A stretch of DNA of 64,000 nucleotides from Rutpela maculata (GCA_936432065.2 OW386289.2:88719736-88783735); one strand, 5' to 3'; counted from the first letter of the stretch, positions 9,065 through 21,309 are shown. Program-made: numbers and translations. Notes: generated from the letters alone by a model not told the origin.

Positions 9065-12029
9065 CAGTGTGTGCGATTCAAGACCGTTATTTTGGAACAA
9101 GTTGGCCGATTTTATTTTATTTTTTTTTTGAGATATAGTGCTCGATGAGCTTTATTTGACTGTTTTTAATGTTTCGTAATTTTCATATTTTCAAGGCCTA
9201 CTATGCTCCTCTAAATGGGTCGAAATGAAATTTCGAGAACGACTATTAGGCAATTTTTTATCGGTAAATTGGATAGCGTATTCGATTCGTAATTGTCTCA
9301 AATACCTCTGTACAAAATTTTAGCTCGATACCTCGTATAGAGTGTTTGTTATTCAATAGCCAAATTTAAAATTTCTCACTTTTCGACTGGCCCTGTATAA
9401 AAGTCGGTTAGGTTTACTAAAAAGATAAAGATTAAGGAACATCAGACACTAAATGAGGAAGAAAGAAGAAAAGTTATTCTTGCTGTACGTAGGTGTTTAA
9501 TGAAAATTTTTCAAACAAATGGATTGTACGGAATAGCTTTTCTTCTTCTTCCTTATTTAGTGACATCAAATGCGTTTTTGCAATCATCTCTATAATTCAG
9601 ACCAGCGATCACTCTAACTGATTTTCTTTGTAATGAGAAAACGGAACTGGCAGATGGGGCATGACCCCAGGTCAGAATTGCGTAAGAAAGAGTGGTATGT
9701 ATTAATCCATGGTAAGCAGTTATGAGAGTTTTTTGTGAGACTTTGTAAGACAGACTCCGTAATAGGTATACACTTTTCGATACTTTTTTACATACATGCG
9801 TTGTTTGAGGTTCCCACGATAATTTTGTGTCAAGGAAGACCCCTAAAAATTTAATTGCATTACTAAAAGTAGAGTTGTCTATGTTATTTGCATTTTTTAG
9901 GCTAAATATTACTTTCTCAGTTTTATTCTGATTTAAACACAACTGATTGGCTAGGAACCGTTTCTCAACTTTTGACTGTGATATATTTACATTATCTATT
10001 AATTCATTAAGGTTGGAAGAAGGATTTGATATAGTGGTGTCGTCGGCAAATAGAGTAAAGTGGCTGTCAGCTAATGAACTGGGCAAATCATTGATATATA
10101 TATATATATGAGGAACAATATGGGGCCAATTATAGACCCTTGAGGTACACCATATTTTATAGGTAATAAGGCCGAGCTTTTACTTTTGTTGGTAACGAAT
10201 TGATGACGGTTGCTGAGGTAGGAGGAGATTAGGTTTTCACTGTTTTTGTCAAATCCGTAGAACTTTAGCTTATCTAGTAAAATATCGTGGGATACACAGT
10301 CAAACGCTTTGGTAAGATCCAAGAATTGGGAGTAAATGTATAAACTTTTTCAAAACCATTGTTTATGAAATCAATTAAGGACAGGATAGCTAATGTAGTG
10401 GATTTATTTTTCCTAAAACCGAACTGATGTTGACTGAAAAGATTATTTTGCTCAAAATAGTCCGTTATTTGATTTTTTAGAACCATCTCAAAGATTTTGG
10501 CTAGAAAAGGAATTATTGAAATCGGACGATAATTCGAGGGCTCATCCTTGGAGTCCTTTTTTTGTATGGGTACTACCTTAGAGATTTTAAGTTCATCAGG
10601 GAAGATATTATTACGTATACATAGATTAATCAAGTCAGTTAGTGGAATTAGTATTATATATTTTATTGTTGTTAAGATTTTCATGTTAATATTATAGGCA
10701 TCTTTGCTGTTTGTTTTTTTAAATTTGATATTATATCAGAAACTTCGTTGTAGCTTACTTCCCTAAATTGAAATTTAGTGTTAGTAGGAATTTGAAATTT
10801 TGTTTTATCTAAAAAGCTATCATAATTTAATTCACTTTGTGGTAGATTTTCTATTATCTCGTTTGCAATGTTCACAAAATATTCATTGAACTTATCGGTA
10901 TGAATACAAGGATCAGAGGCACAGTTGTTTTTTTTATTATTTATCAAATTCCACATAGCCTTTTGCGGGTTGTTTGAGCTGTTAATAAAATTATCGTGCG
11001 CAAATCTTTTAGCTTTATCCAAATTATTTCTATAAGTATACTTACAGTTCTTAACAAACTCTCTCAACTACTCAGATGGACAAACTTTATAAATATTTTG
11101 TAGTAAGTGGAGGCTTTCCCTTTCCTGCCTGAGGTCATCATTAAACCAGTTTAATTTATGAGAAGATGTTTTATTCAATAGTTTTGATTTTGTGGGAAAA
11201 CTATTTTCCACGGCCTGCAATATGCACTGAAAGAAATATTGAAGTTTGTTTGTCAAAGAGATATTTGTATCTCTAATAATCATCCAGTTTACAGTAGACA
11301 AAGATTCATGTAGATTAAACAAACCTTTATCTGTTATTGGTCTGTAAATTATCCTTTCAGATTTGTTATTTAATTTATTTGTGTTAAAATTCAAATAATA
11401 ATCGTAATTATAATAATATTTTTATTTACCATAAACATATAATCTACATGGTAAATAGGCACCATTCCTGCTCTTCCAGTGGCCCTAAATACAATACAAT
11501 ACTATAAAAGACAATAAAAGTGTTTGTTTGAAAGTTGAAGTTTGTTTGAAAAATTTTCGTTAAGGCACCTACGTACAGCAACCGAATAATGTATAGAAGT
11601 ACTATTTATTTAAAGAATAACTTTTCTTTTTTCTTCCTCATTTAGTGTCTGATGTTACTTAAGTCGAATGACTACTTTATCTTTTTAGTAAACCTAGCCG
11701 ATTTTTATACAGGGCCAGTCGAAAAGTGAGAAATTTTAAATTTGGCTATGGAATAACAAACACCCTATATGAGCTATCGAGCTAAAATTTGGTATAGAGG
11801 TATTTGAGACAACTGCGAATCGAATACGCTATCCAATTTGCCGATAAAAAATTGCCTAATAGTCGATCTTGAAATTTCGATCCATTTAGAGAAGCATAGT
11901 AGCCCTTGAAAATATGAAAATTACAAAATCTTCAAAACAGTCAAATAAAGCTCATCGAGCACTATATCTCAAAAAAAAAATAAAATCGGTCAACGCATTC
12001 CAAAATAACGTCTTAAATTGCACACACTG
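9065..12029. mobile_element. Long inverted-repeat (foldback) element with TA target duplication
   Basis: The left end CAGTGTGTGC at 9065 is mirrored by GCACACACTG ending at 12029, and TA lies on both sides (9063-9064, 12030-12031), as for Tc1/mariner-type insertions. The arms are long: 9065-9521 and 11537-12029 are inverse copies at roughly 85-90% by eye. Within each arm a second TACAG-type boundary (TATACAGGGCCAGTC, right arm near 11708; its inverse near 9391-9405) marks a ~340-bp sub-unit, so the arms may be two head-to-head MITEs plus shared flank. The 2-kb interior is a LINE fragment, not a transposase. Confidence 0.75.
9553..11394 (-). pseudogene. CR1/Jockey-like LINE, linker and reverse transcriptase, frameshifted
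   Basis: Read on the minus strand from 11394 to 9553, five overlapping frames give one polyprotein: a pre-RT linker (NNLDKAKRFAHDNFINSS, AMWNLINN), then NYRPISIIPFLAKIFE and QFGFRKNKSTT of the RT fingers, MDLTKAFDCVSHDILLDKL (motif A), YGVPQGSIIGPILFLIYI (motif B), FADDT (motif C) and FLGVFLDTKLSW. Frameshifts lie near 11068, 10682, 10320 and 10080. The endonuclease is absent and the C terminus stops soon after GLNYRDDCKNAF, so it is truncated at both ends. It fills the interior of the inverted-repeat element and probably inserted into it. At 11480-11515 the plus strand has GGCCCTAAATACAATACAAT, which looks like the 3' tail of yet another LINE. Confidence 0.85.
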
Positions 12030-12420
12030 TATATGATTGCCATGGAGTAGGTTAACATGTCATGTACAGGGTGTTCAAAGAATTAAAAAATCTGTAAATT
12101 ATGTAAGAGTAAACTACGTTCAATTTTAACGATATGAAAAATTGTCACTAAGAAAAGTTGTTTAGAATTAAAATGTATGTAAGAATTTCAATTTCTGGAT
12201 AAGTCTGCCTAATTCGACTTTTTAAAAAAGTATCAAGTGGTAAAACTTTCGGTAAAATAAAAACCATTTTCTTCTTACAAAAATTATTAATAATATTATT
12301 ATTATATACATGAGACAGCTAATTGTACTCGTAGTTATATTACTCTACTTTTATTTTTAACATAATTGAAAACATTTATTAGGAAAACTAAAACAAATTT
12401 TAAAAAATATATATTAGTCA

Positions 12421-13130
12421 AATACGTCTCCACCGTGCTCCACGCATTTTTGAAGGCGAGTGTAACTGTTTTTAACCCCTTCTAAGGATATTGACTTCAC
12501 AGCTTCTCTTATGCGGTCTTTCAACAGGTCAATGTTATTATCTAAAAGCCTACTGTATTCAATTTATTTCAATCGACCCCACAAATAAAAATCCATATTT
12601 GTTAAATCGGGGCACCTCGGAGGCCATAGATTTGGACCAGTCCATCGGTCATCAAATTTATTCCGTAGCCAGGTTCTAACATTTGCCGCAGAATGAGCCG
12701 GATAATCATCTTGTTGAAAATAAAATGAATTGAGGTTATCCAACGATCATTTTCTAATTCATCACTGAAAAAAGTTTGCAACATATTCAAACACCAATTG
12801 CTGTTACAAGTATCTTTAAAAAAATAAGGCCCTATAATTCCATGGTAAGACACTGCATACCAAACATTTACTTTTTTAAAGTATTGTCGCCTACATTATA
12901 TTCTAAAATTAGGATTGACATCACTCCAATATCGACTATGGTGCGAAGATACAATTCCATTAGTCGAGATGGTGGATTCATCTGTAAAGACAATTTTTTT
13001 ATGAAAATTTCATGCTTCCAATCCACAAACAAAAATAAAGACGTTTTGCATCGTCGCCTGTCTCTAACGTTTGGTTGAAAATCGGTTTGTAAGGCTATAT
13101 CTTATTGTAGGTTTTTATGTTAAGGTGTAG
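12421..13130 (-). pseudogene. Tc1/mariner transposase remnant, DD39D spacing
   Basis: Minus-strand pieces in three frames align as a mariner-type catalytic domain: GDDAKRLYFC, VFTDEST (first Asp), VNVWYAVSYHGIIGPYFF, then QQDDYPAH (second Asp) and PDLTNMDFYLWG (third Asp). I count 39 residues between the second and third Asp. The N-terminal helix-turn-helix region is not visible, and stops and frameshifts break the frame near 13010, 12910, 12700 and 12570. The C-terminal end reads LEGVKNSYTRLQKCVEHGG. A TACAGGGTGTTCAAAG motif at 12065, typical of mariner ends, may be the downstream terminus. Inactive. Confidence 0.8.
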
Positions 13131-13599
13131 CAAATTAATAAAACCATAATTGTTATTTTCCAATTTTAATAAGTATGTAGATATTTAACCTAAATTTAAT
13201 ATAATTACTCATCTTCATCAATGTTTGAGTCACATTCATTTTTATACATATTTACACAAATACATACATGCATGCGATGTCCAACGTCTTAAAAAGTGTG
13301 CGTGAATATCAAAAAAGTATAAAAATTATGATTATTCCTTTATAATTGAAAACATTGTGAGATTTTACCGCGAAATAAGCAATATCGTAACTTGCTAAAA
13401 CGAGGCACGCTCTTTATTTCGGTCATATTTCTTTTGCAATTAACGCTAAAAATTATCCAAGAAAGTCATTTTGAAGACCTCTTAATCCTCTTTACGGTCA
13501 GGTGGGTCAAAACAATACAGAGGTTGTCAGTTTTTCCATATTCATTTTAAATGCGTCAATTTAAAAGAAAAACGTTAAGAGTTAACTGCAAACATTTCT
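13131..13599. other. AT-rich, nothing recognised
   Basis: No ORF, repeat or RNA was seen. It may include the decayed N-terminal part of the mariner transposase. Confidence 0.4.
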
Positions 13600-13612
13600 A
13601 TCTCTTAAGCTA

Positions 13613-15127
13613 CCTGGTACCATCTTTTCACGAGGGTGGGGGTTGAGCACCTACCAGGCGCGTCTCCAGGTGGCGAATAGGAGAACGGCCAGACTCCGCG
13701 AGGAATAGAGCTAACGTGATCATACTGCTGGGGGGTAGGAATAACCCAGTCCACCCCGGCTAAAACCACGTCGCGGACCAGCTCACACACCGTAAACCGC
13801 TTAGAGTGGTAATGACCCCCTGACCTTGGTCAGGGTCAGGGTACATCTCTCCGGGGGCACGGGGGTCTTGACTTCACCGCCCGAACTACGTGGATGAAGT
13901 ACCACCATAAAAACTTCCCCAATTCCAAGGTATTGTGCGCGCCAACGGGACGGGCATGGTCGAGGGGAGCCCGACCACTAGCGACAAACCTCAGGGCACA
14001 GGCGCACCCCGTTGTATAAATGCCTTCCACGTATGTAAGGGGCTCCGTGCGTGGCGACCATCCTTTCCCCTTTACTCGTGGAGAGGGAGGGTGTTCCTCA
14101 GCATGTTCTGTGCAGACCCCCCCATCACAAAGCCCACGAGCGCAGAGGGACCAAGGACCTTCCAAAGCGCCCGAGCCTCTCATCTTGGTTCCCGAGCCAG
14201 GGGAGAATAACCCTCAGGAAGGATAGGGAAAAAAATAGGCACATTCTATGAAGGTGCAGATAAACCTGCATCGCATTAAGGAGACCACAGCGATCCTTAC
14301 TAAAGGGATGCGAAGTGAAGCAACGTCGCAAGCAGCGAGGACTTGCCCGGGGCGACGGACCGTCGAGGGATACCGCGTAGCGAGGCCGTTGCTGACAAGG
14401 AACATAGCCTGGGAGAACAACCTACAGAAGGTTGAAGGAATGGGAAAATATGTCCATTCCAGATAAAACTGCATCACAATGAGGAGGCTACAGCGGTCCT
14501 CACTAAAATGATGCAGAGGTGCGAAGTGAAGCAACGTCCGCGAGCGGTGAGGACTTGACGGGGTTATGCACCATCAAGGAACACCGCGTGGCGAGGCTGT
14601 TGCCGAACAGACCACCGAAGTAGAGCGACGTCACGCGCGACGAGGACTTGACTGTGGTGGTGACTAGTGAGGAACGCTGCGTAGCGAAGCCGTTGCTGTC
14701 AAAGCATATTATACGACTGCAGGGTCTGGACTGCCGGAGCAGGACATAATATCAACGGGGAAAGACAATGGACTTGGCAACTACCACTCCGCCCCGCTGC
14801 CAACGGCACAAGAAAAATAGGTAGAGTGGGTTATAATATCTACGGGCAAACACAAACGGACACGGAAACCATCATAACTTGCCCATTTTCAGACCTGTAT
14901 CACCTTGTCAGTAACACAGGAATATTAAAATGGACAGTGTAAACTAAGACAGCAAGATAGGGAGAGCACAATAAGCTCAGGAGGCTGCAGTGCCCTCGGA
15001 GTATTTTTTCTTTACAGACGAGCCCTAGGAGGGGGAGTTTTAGTGAGTTAGAGTCTGACACTCAGACCCATTCCAGATTGGGATGGGCAGCCCGTGTGGG
15101 TTTCCCCTCCTCGAAAACAAAACAAAA
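13613..15127 (+). mobile_element. GC-rich 1.5-kb retroposon with 13-bp target duplication
   Basis: A block clearly richer in GC than its surroundings is flanked by a perfect 13-bp direct repeat ATCTCTTAAGCTA (13600-13612 and 15128-15140). Its right end is an A-rich tail (CGAAAACAAAACAAAA) next to the repeat. These are the marks of target-primed reverse transcription, so it was copied from RNA read on the plus strand. No ORF resembles a known protein; the longest plus-strand frames (91, 72 and 68 codons) overlap each other. Tandem degenerate units at 14241-14700 suggest structured RNA. It could be an internally deleted LINE keeping 5' and 3' UTRs, or a very long SINE. GC contrast suggests a fairly recent arrival. 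Confidence 0.8.
14241..14700 (+). repeat. Three degenerate tandem units in the GC-rich retroposon
   Basis: Unit 1 (about 14241-14453) and unit 2 (about 14452-14610) share, in order, CAGATAAA-CTGCATC, a GGAG-CCACAGCG-like block, CGAAGTGAAGCAACGTC, GAGGACTTG and an ACCGCGTAGCGAGGC-like block, then TTGC. Unit 3 (14612-14700) keeps only the second half. Spacing between the GAAGTGAAGCAACG blocks is 211 bp, then about 94 bp to the shortened third. The reading frame is not kept between units, which argues for RNA structure over protein. Confidence 0.7.
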
Positions 15128-15140
15128 ATCTCTTAAGCTA

Positions 15141-16737
15141 TTATCTTTATCAAAAAAATGAAAAAAAGCCTTGGCCTTAATTTATTGCCATCATTTTTTG
15201 TCTCTAGTAACATTCAGCTAAGATGCTTCCCTGCTAAGTTATTTAACCTTGAAGCCAATAAAAATCATTTTTTTTTTTTAATTTTCAAAATACATTAAGC
15301 GTAAAATATTTTAGATAATGCATCTATCTCGGTCAAAAAAAATTTGAGTGTATACATAATAGTTAGGACTAACAAAGAACACGATTTGGAATTTCTTTTT
15401 CAATTTGGAATTTACTGGAACCAAAAAACCGGCACTTTGTGTGAAAAATCAAAATTTTGCCTTATTTTTGATTTTGCAGGTATCAAAATTTGCCAAAAGA
15501 GAATTTTAAGCTACTGTAATATGTTTTAATTTGGTTCAAGGTACATGTTAAAAGATTTTTTTAAAACTTGTTTGAAGAGCTACATTCAAATGCACCTAAC
15601 ATTAGCTGTATCTCGGCAATGATGAGCCTAAACAAATTTTTATTTCATGGATTATTTTTGTTATTTCATAAGCTAACTTTTTTGTTTTGACAAACTTTTT
15701 CGAAAATGTGATCCTCTTTGAGTAATTTGCTGAAAACCTTTGAAAAATCAGTGTTATTTTGCTTAAAAATTAGCGTTTTCAACTCCCTGTAACTCGGCGG
15801 GTATTAAAGCAAAAATAACATTATAGGGGAGAATTCGACGATCTACACGATTCACCCCCAACGAAAAAGCATCCTTATTCCTTTTTAATATCTCATATTT
15901 GATCCATTTTGAATCAAGCTATCCAAAAATATTTGAATTTAAAACTGCTATAGAATTAGTCCGAAGTGAGAACACTAAGTTACTGTACTAAAAATGTTCT
16001 TGATGACATTTATGATGCACTGTTTTTCCGTAAATTTTCATATTTTTCGCAATAACTTGGCAAATTAATGGTAAACGTAAATTTTTTCACTGAAGTCAAT
16101 TGTGTAAAAATATACAGGGTGCATTATTTAAAATATTCGACCTTTAAGCTGTCTCGCTTTAAAAGAACACCATGTGTATTTCGCAATATTTTAGAAATAA
16201 ACAACAAAGTACATATTTATATAAAATATATTAAAATATTTATATAAAACATTTTTTTCATATTTCTTATAATAAGCCAGATATTGAATTTCCTCAGATT
16301 AATAGGTGTAGATTTTAAATTAAATTTATTGTATTATGCTAGAGAGTCCGCCTCTCAGTTATTGTGGTTTACGTACGCACAACAGGTATTCAAGGTCTTG
16401 TTTTGGGAAATAGAAATAATTTTTGTTTTCATATTTAGTACATCAAAATGTTGTGTCCAAGTCTACAAAATAGGTCTATTATAATTATAACATTGCATAA
16501 AGAAATTTAATAAACATTAGAAAGGTGTGTTTCCATCCAATTCTATTAACAACAATACCATTCAGATAACCCCACACCCTAATTTCAGGTTTGTAGTTGT
16601 TGACGCGCGGTTAACCATCATACAAATCTAAGTTTACTATAATAAAACTTTTAAACATTGGGGGAGCACTTGAATAGCTATTAAAAGTCAATACAAAGCC
16701 AATAAAATATGTGATGTGATCAGTACATGATATTCTT
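15141..16737. other. AT-rich, nothing recognised except a TACAGGGTG motif
   Basis: No supported ORF. TATACAGGGTGCATTATTT at 16112-16130 resembles a mariner-type terminus, but no partner end was found. Confidence 0.4.
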
Positions 16738-17059
16738 TACAGGGTGTTTAATTGAGGACGGACCAGTCATCGCAAGGTGATAGGGGACCTCAATACGCAT
16801 TGATTTGACCGCCATATAAGATACTCTGTAGAGCAAAATAACGGGGAGTATCCGTAAATAATTTCTACAATCAATTATATGTTTGTGTACTATGGAGGGG
16901 ATTGCCCCAATTGTTAATTCAAGTTTTCCATAAAAATATCGTGTTCCCTACGACCGCCATGTTGGAAAAATTACTGTCAAAATATGTTTTTCTCAATTAT
17001 CTCCTTTCCTGTTAGTTCTACTAGCCCAGACGACAGAGAACATTTTATAGTGAAACCCA

Positions 17060-18560
17060 CAAAAAGTTGCAAACTGAATAATTTTTTTAAATGAGTTTGT
17101 GAAAGTGTATATAATAATATACTGAAAAGTTTACATTCCGCTAGGATGCAGAACATAAAAAAAAGTGGAAAAAAAAATTTTTTTTCATCCATTTTTCAAA
17201 ATTTTGAAATTAAGTCAAGGTAGGAAAAAATAAAAAATACAGGTGGATAGACCACGTCTTTCTGAACAAAAAATGTCCTAATAAAATTTATCGCTAAAGC
17301 CACGGTATTCCTGGAAAAAAATAGTGAAATAACTTTGTCACTCTGCGCGGCCAAGCGCACGGTTAAATGCATATATTGAACCTCTAAAAATTCTTAGCAG
17401 TTCTAACGAGTAAAAGAAAGCTTTTTTATCTTTCTGATTACACATTTTTAACATTTTTCTTAGTGAATAGGAGGATAAATAATGAGTATGGAGGGTAAAT
17501 ATATAATTACGAACGCATACACAGACACCACACATAGCTGCTGAATCGCTCGCATGAATTTTTACGTGCCTTTGCTGTATTGTGTTTATTACAGGTACAC
17601 CTGTTCAGATTTCAGCTACATCCAATGGATTCCTTATACATTTGATAATGTATTGGAAAAGTTCCAGAATGTATATTCAAAACAATCAAAAATATTTTCA
17701 TAGTTATAAGGATAAGATCGTGAAAATCGCAATTTCTTATCATGATCTGATTGAGCATACAAATAAATGAATTTGCGTTTGAACATTCGAAAAGTATACA
17801 TTTTTTCCGAAATAATGATATTTTATTTTTTCCAATGGGTGAAGTTCTCGGCAAGTTACAGTCTTCAATATATATTTATCAAGAAAATCATCAAGCAAGG
17901 AAATTAAAATGATTTGAGATGTACTTTTTTTGAGTCCACGTTACTAAAACTTAATAAACCATAATAATCATGAAGTGTACATACTTTTTAACAGTTCTCA
18001 ATGAAGAAAGAATTTTTTTGAATGGCTTTTATTTATTTCTATATCTTTTATTGCGACGATTGAGTTCGGGCGTGATAATATTATAAGTATATTTTTACCA
18101 TCCATCCTTTGCTTGTATTGTTTAAAAAAAAAAGCATCAGGAAGCTACAATTTCCATCTTTTAAATGAACAAATACTCACATAGATTGAACAAATTCTGA
18201 TTTAGTTACATGTAAATCAGTGCGTTGGTGTCACAGTCATGCGTATTCAAGCGCGCGCACGCATGGATCTCGCTCCGAGTTACAACGTTACACTTGACTA
18301 TTTTTTTTCCGGGAAAACCTTGGCTTTAGCGACAAATTTTATTAGGAAATTTTTTGTTCAGTAACACGTGGTCTATCCATCTGTATTTTTTTATTTTTTC
18401 CTACCTTCACTTAATTTCAAAATTTTGAAAAAATGAATGAAAAAAATTTTTTTTTCACTATTTTTTTATGTTCTACATCCTAGCGAAATGTAAACTTTTC
18501 AAGATTCTTCTTTACACTTTCAAAAAAAATTATTCTTTTTGCAAGTTTTTGTAGGTAAAT
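17060..18560. repeat. Inverted repeat, about 300-bp arms
   Basis: The left arm (about 17060-17350) and right arm (about 18230-18560) are inverse copies: TTTACATTCCGCTAGGATG versus CATCCTAGCGAAATGTAAA, and TAGACCACGTCTTTCTGAAC versus its near-inverse. The ~0.9-kb centre has no recognisable gene. Confidence 0.75.
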
Positions 18561-18659
18561 ACCTTCATTGACTAGTCTATATGTTAAAATTAGGCATTAC
18601 TAATATTGTATAAAATGAAAAAAAGCTACAACTTTTGTTTAAACAGTTTTATTTTCCTC

Positions 18660-19090
18660 TATTATTAATATTTCACGATTTACAGCCGTCAGAATGGTAA
18701 AAATTTGTGCTTCGCTGAAGGTTTTTGGTAATTATCTCAGTCCCCGTTGTTCCTATGTAGTAATTGGTTATTATCAACATTGTAGGTTATAAAATTCGCT
18801 ACAATTTTTGTTTAAACGATTTTCTTCCACGGTGAGTCGATTTAAACTTACAGCAGCTCGAGCTTTCAAAAAATAACTACATTTTCGAGCTGCTGTAATG
18901 TGTAAACAATTGATAGAGGAAAAAAATTGTCTAAACAAAAGTTTTGGAAAATTTTATAATCTACAATCTTAATAATAGCTAATTAATACGCAGGAGCAAT
19001 GGGCACAGAAATAATTGCAAAAACCTGTAGTGAATCAAAAATTTCACATTTTTGGGCGACTGTAAATCGTAAAATATTAGCACTAAAGAA
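18660..19090. repeat. Palindrome with GCAGCTCGAG centre
   Basis: Arms 18660-18862 and 18884-19090 are inverse copies around a ~20-bp loop (TTACAGCAGCTCGAG then TCGAGCTGCTGTAA). Each arm carries TTTACAG-CCGTC or GACTGTAAATCGT-type ends. A third copy of the arm lies alone at 21330-21530. Confidence 0.75.
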
Positions 19091-19387
19091 AAATTATTGT
19101 GTTGACAGAGCAGTGAAAACTCGAAAAATTAAGATGAAATTCATTCTTTTAAAAAATTAAGACTAATTAAATCAATTTTATTGACTATGCAAAATTAATA
19201 ATGTTTACTGATAACCTCGGAACAACGGGGCAGACATTTTTCCGAAATTCAAGAAACTTCTTCAACAATGGGGTATTTTCCTATTTTTTTTTTTTTATTG
19301 AATAATAACATAGAATATGAACAAACAAGCCTTCCAATACAGATTTCCGCGAAAATAATTATCAATTTTTTGAGAGAACAGAAGTTA

Positions 19388-20153
19388 AAACAAGCTAAAA
19401 ACGTACTCTTCGTCTGTTCCCTGAATTTTATATATAATTGTTACACATTCTATAAGATACTCTTCGCAGTTGTTTATAAATAGTTTAAGACTTTTTTTAA
19501 TTTTATAGTACGAACTTAGTTGGTAAAAGACTCAGTGTAAAATAAAGTAAAAATAAAATAAACTGTACCATACCCCATTTGGGTTTCGAACCCGGGACCC
19601 TTGGATTCCGAGTCAAAAGCGAAAGAACTACTCCACCACTTAACACGTAAAAAAACGTAAATTTTTACATTATAAGAGACCAGCTAAAATTATATTTCCT
19701 CGGTTGTATATTACATTATAAAATGTATATTTGTAAAATATAAAAATATTTAAATATTAAAATGAAATATCATTTCACCAGATTTTTATTCTATTACAAA
19801 AACATAAAAAACAAAAAATTTTTTTTTCAAATTTAAATCATTAATAACATTTTTATTTACTGATCGATTTTGTTAAAAAACAATAGGGTTCTTCCTCTAG
19901 CCAACTTCCTCTAGCCAACTTACTGTCCAAATTTCAGTACAGTCGAATTTTTCTTTCTTGAGTTATCGTGCTTACAAGAAACGTGACGGACGGACAGACG
20001 GACGGACAGACGGACGGACGGACGGACAGACAGACGGACAGACGGACATTTTGAAAGTTGTTCAGAATTCGTTCACTACGAACTATATTTACGATTTTAG
20101 AAATGTGCCGATCAAATACAATATACTCTTCGTTTTTGCGAAGAGTATAATAA
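19388..20153 (+). mobile_element. Helentron/DINE-1-like short element, family A, copy 1
   Basis: The left end holds ACGTACTCTTCG; the right end is a hairpin TACTCTTCG-TTTTT-GCGAAGAGTA (20123-20148). A GACG/GACA microsatellite lies at 19984-20048. A second copy at 48483-49661 shares both ends and the conserved block before the microsatellite. Subterminal motif repeated in the 3' hairpin, internal short tandem repeats and no clear target duplication are the layout of Helentron-associated short elements (DINE-1/HINE). Non-coding. The 3' hairpin alone does not prove rolling-circle origin. Confidence 0.6.
19570..19640 (-). repeat. tRNA-like segment inside family A copy 1
   Basis: On the minus strand GGGTTCGAAACCC matches the tRNA box B, with a plausible D-arm-like GGTGGAGTAGTTC 40 bases upstream. 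It does not fold into a full tRNA by eye. The corresponding segment of copy 2 (48656-48722) has a different sequence but also a box B. Confidence 0.5.
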
Positions 20154-21309
20154 GTGGAGCAACAGGTGTTTCAAATTGGTGATGTAGGTAGTTTGGCCGA
20201 TGACGTAACTGGACTATATGGATTTGTTGATAGAATGGTTTTATACAAAACAGTGTGGTGTTCCCAAGTTGAAATTTCTTCTCTAGTTCTAGCAAAGATA
20301 ATTGAAGAAAACAGGAGTATAAAGCTTATCTATTAAATCAATTTTAATATATTTATCCACAGAATTTAATTTTCTTTGTAAAAAATAATAATAGGCGTGA
20401 ATTATTAAACATTTTAAATAATTTTTAATGCCGATTAGATTTTTAAAAACATATTTAGCAAAACATGACAAAAATGTCAACGGCTAGTTAAGTGCAGATG
20501 TGTTCTAACGTCGCCGTCGCGTTGATTTGAAGCGTTTCAGTTTATTTCATCGAGGTATTTGCTGTAATTTACAAATAGTATACAATGTCATTTAAAAGGT
20601 ATTTTATGTTGTGGAAACATAAATATAAGTGCTTCGGAAAAAAAAATTGTAACTGTTGGCAAGCTTCCAATATTTTTGATCCCATCCCTTCAAAAATCCA
20701 AATTTTGTTGTAGAAATAATCTATCAAGTCATAATCAACTTTGGGCAAATTGGACGAATCTCCTTTCACAAAATTCAACTCCATCTTAATAGTTTATTGA
20801 TAAAGTAAAAATCAAACGTCACGTAAAAAAACAACAAATAAATATAACCAATATATCTCTTTCGCTTGTATTGTGACAAGAAGTGTCAGCTGGCGGCACG
20901 CAAGAAATGTTGCCACATAATCCTCGCCGTAAGTTTTGCTTACATTTTTAAGATAACTTCTACATAATAACAAATATAAATACCTTTTAATTCCTTCTAA
21001 ATACATGTGTATAATATTTATTGATATTCAAGATATTGAGAAAAATAGAAATGTCACAGGTAAAATAATATAAAGTAAATACACAATTTTGCATTCATAT
21101 AAGTTAGTTACAGTCTAAGCGAAAGTTGTCTATGATTGGTTAAATTATTTCCCGCCAAATAAAATCATTTGAAATCTGTGTCTAGACGGGCGTATCCTTA
21201 TTTCTTATTTTTATTTAAGAAATTATTGTTTTGGTTTAAATTGATTATCAGTAATTGTTAAAATAATAACTTTACTTGATATATGTCACCAAAACTGAAT
21301 TTATAAAAA
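20154..21309. other. AT-rich interior, nothing recognised
   Basis: Short open frames only; no domain or repeat seen apart from a small GC-richer patch at 20495-20540. Confidence 0.4.

Noticed and set aside
13836..14534. Several overlapping frames on both strands in the GC-rich block
   Set aside because: Stop codons are rare in GC-rich DNA; frames overlap one another and are not kept between the tandem units.
19984..20048. Short regular repeats resembling a CRISPR array
   Set aside because: It is a GACG/GACA microsatellite with 4-bp period and no spacers, in a eukaryotic short element.
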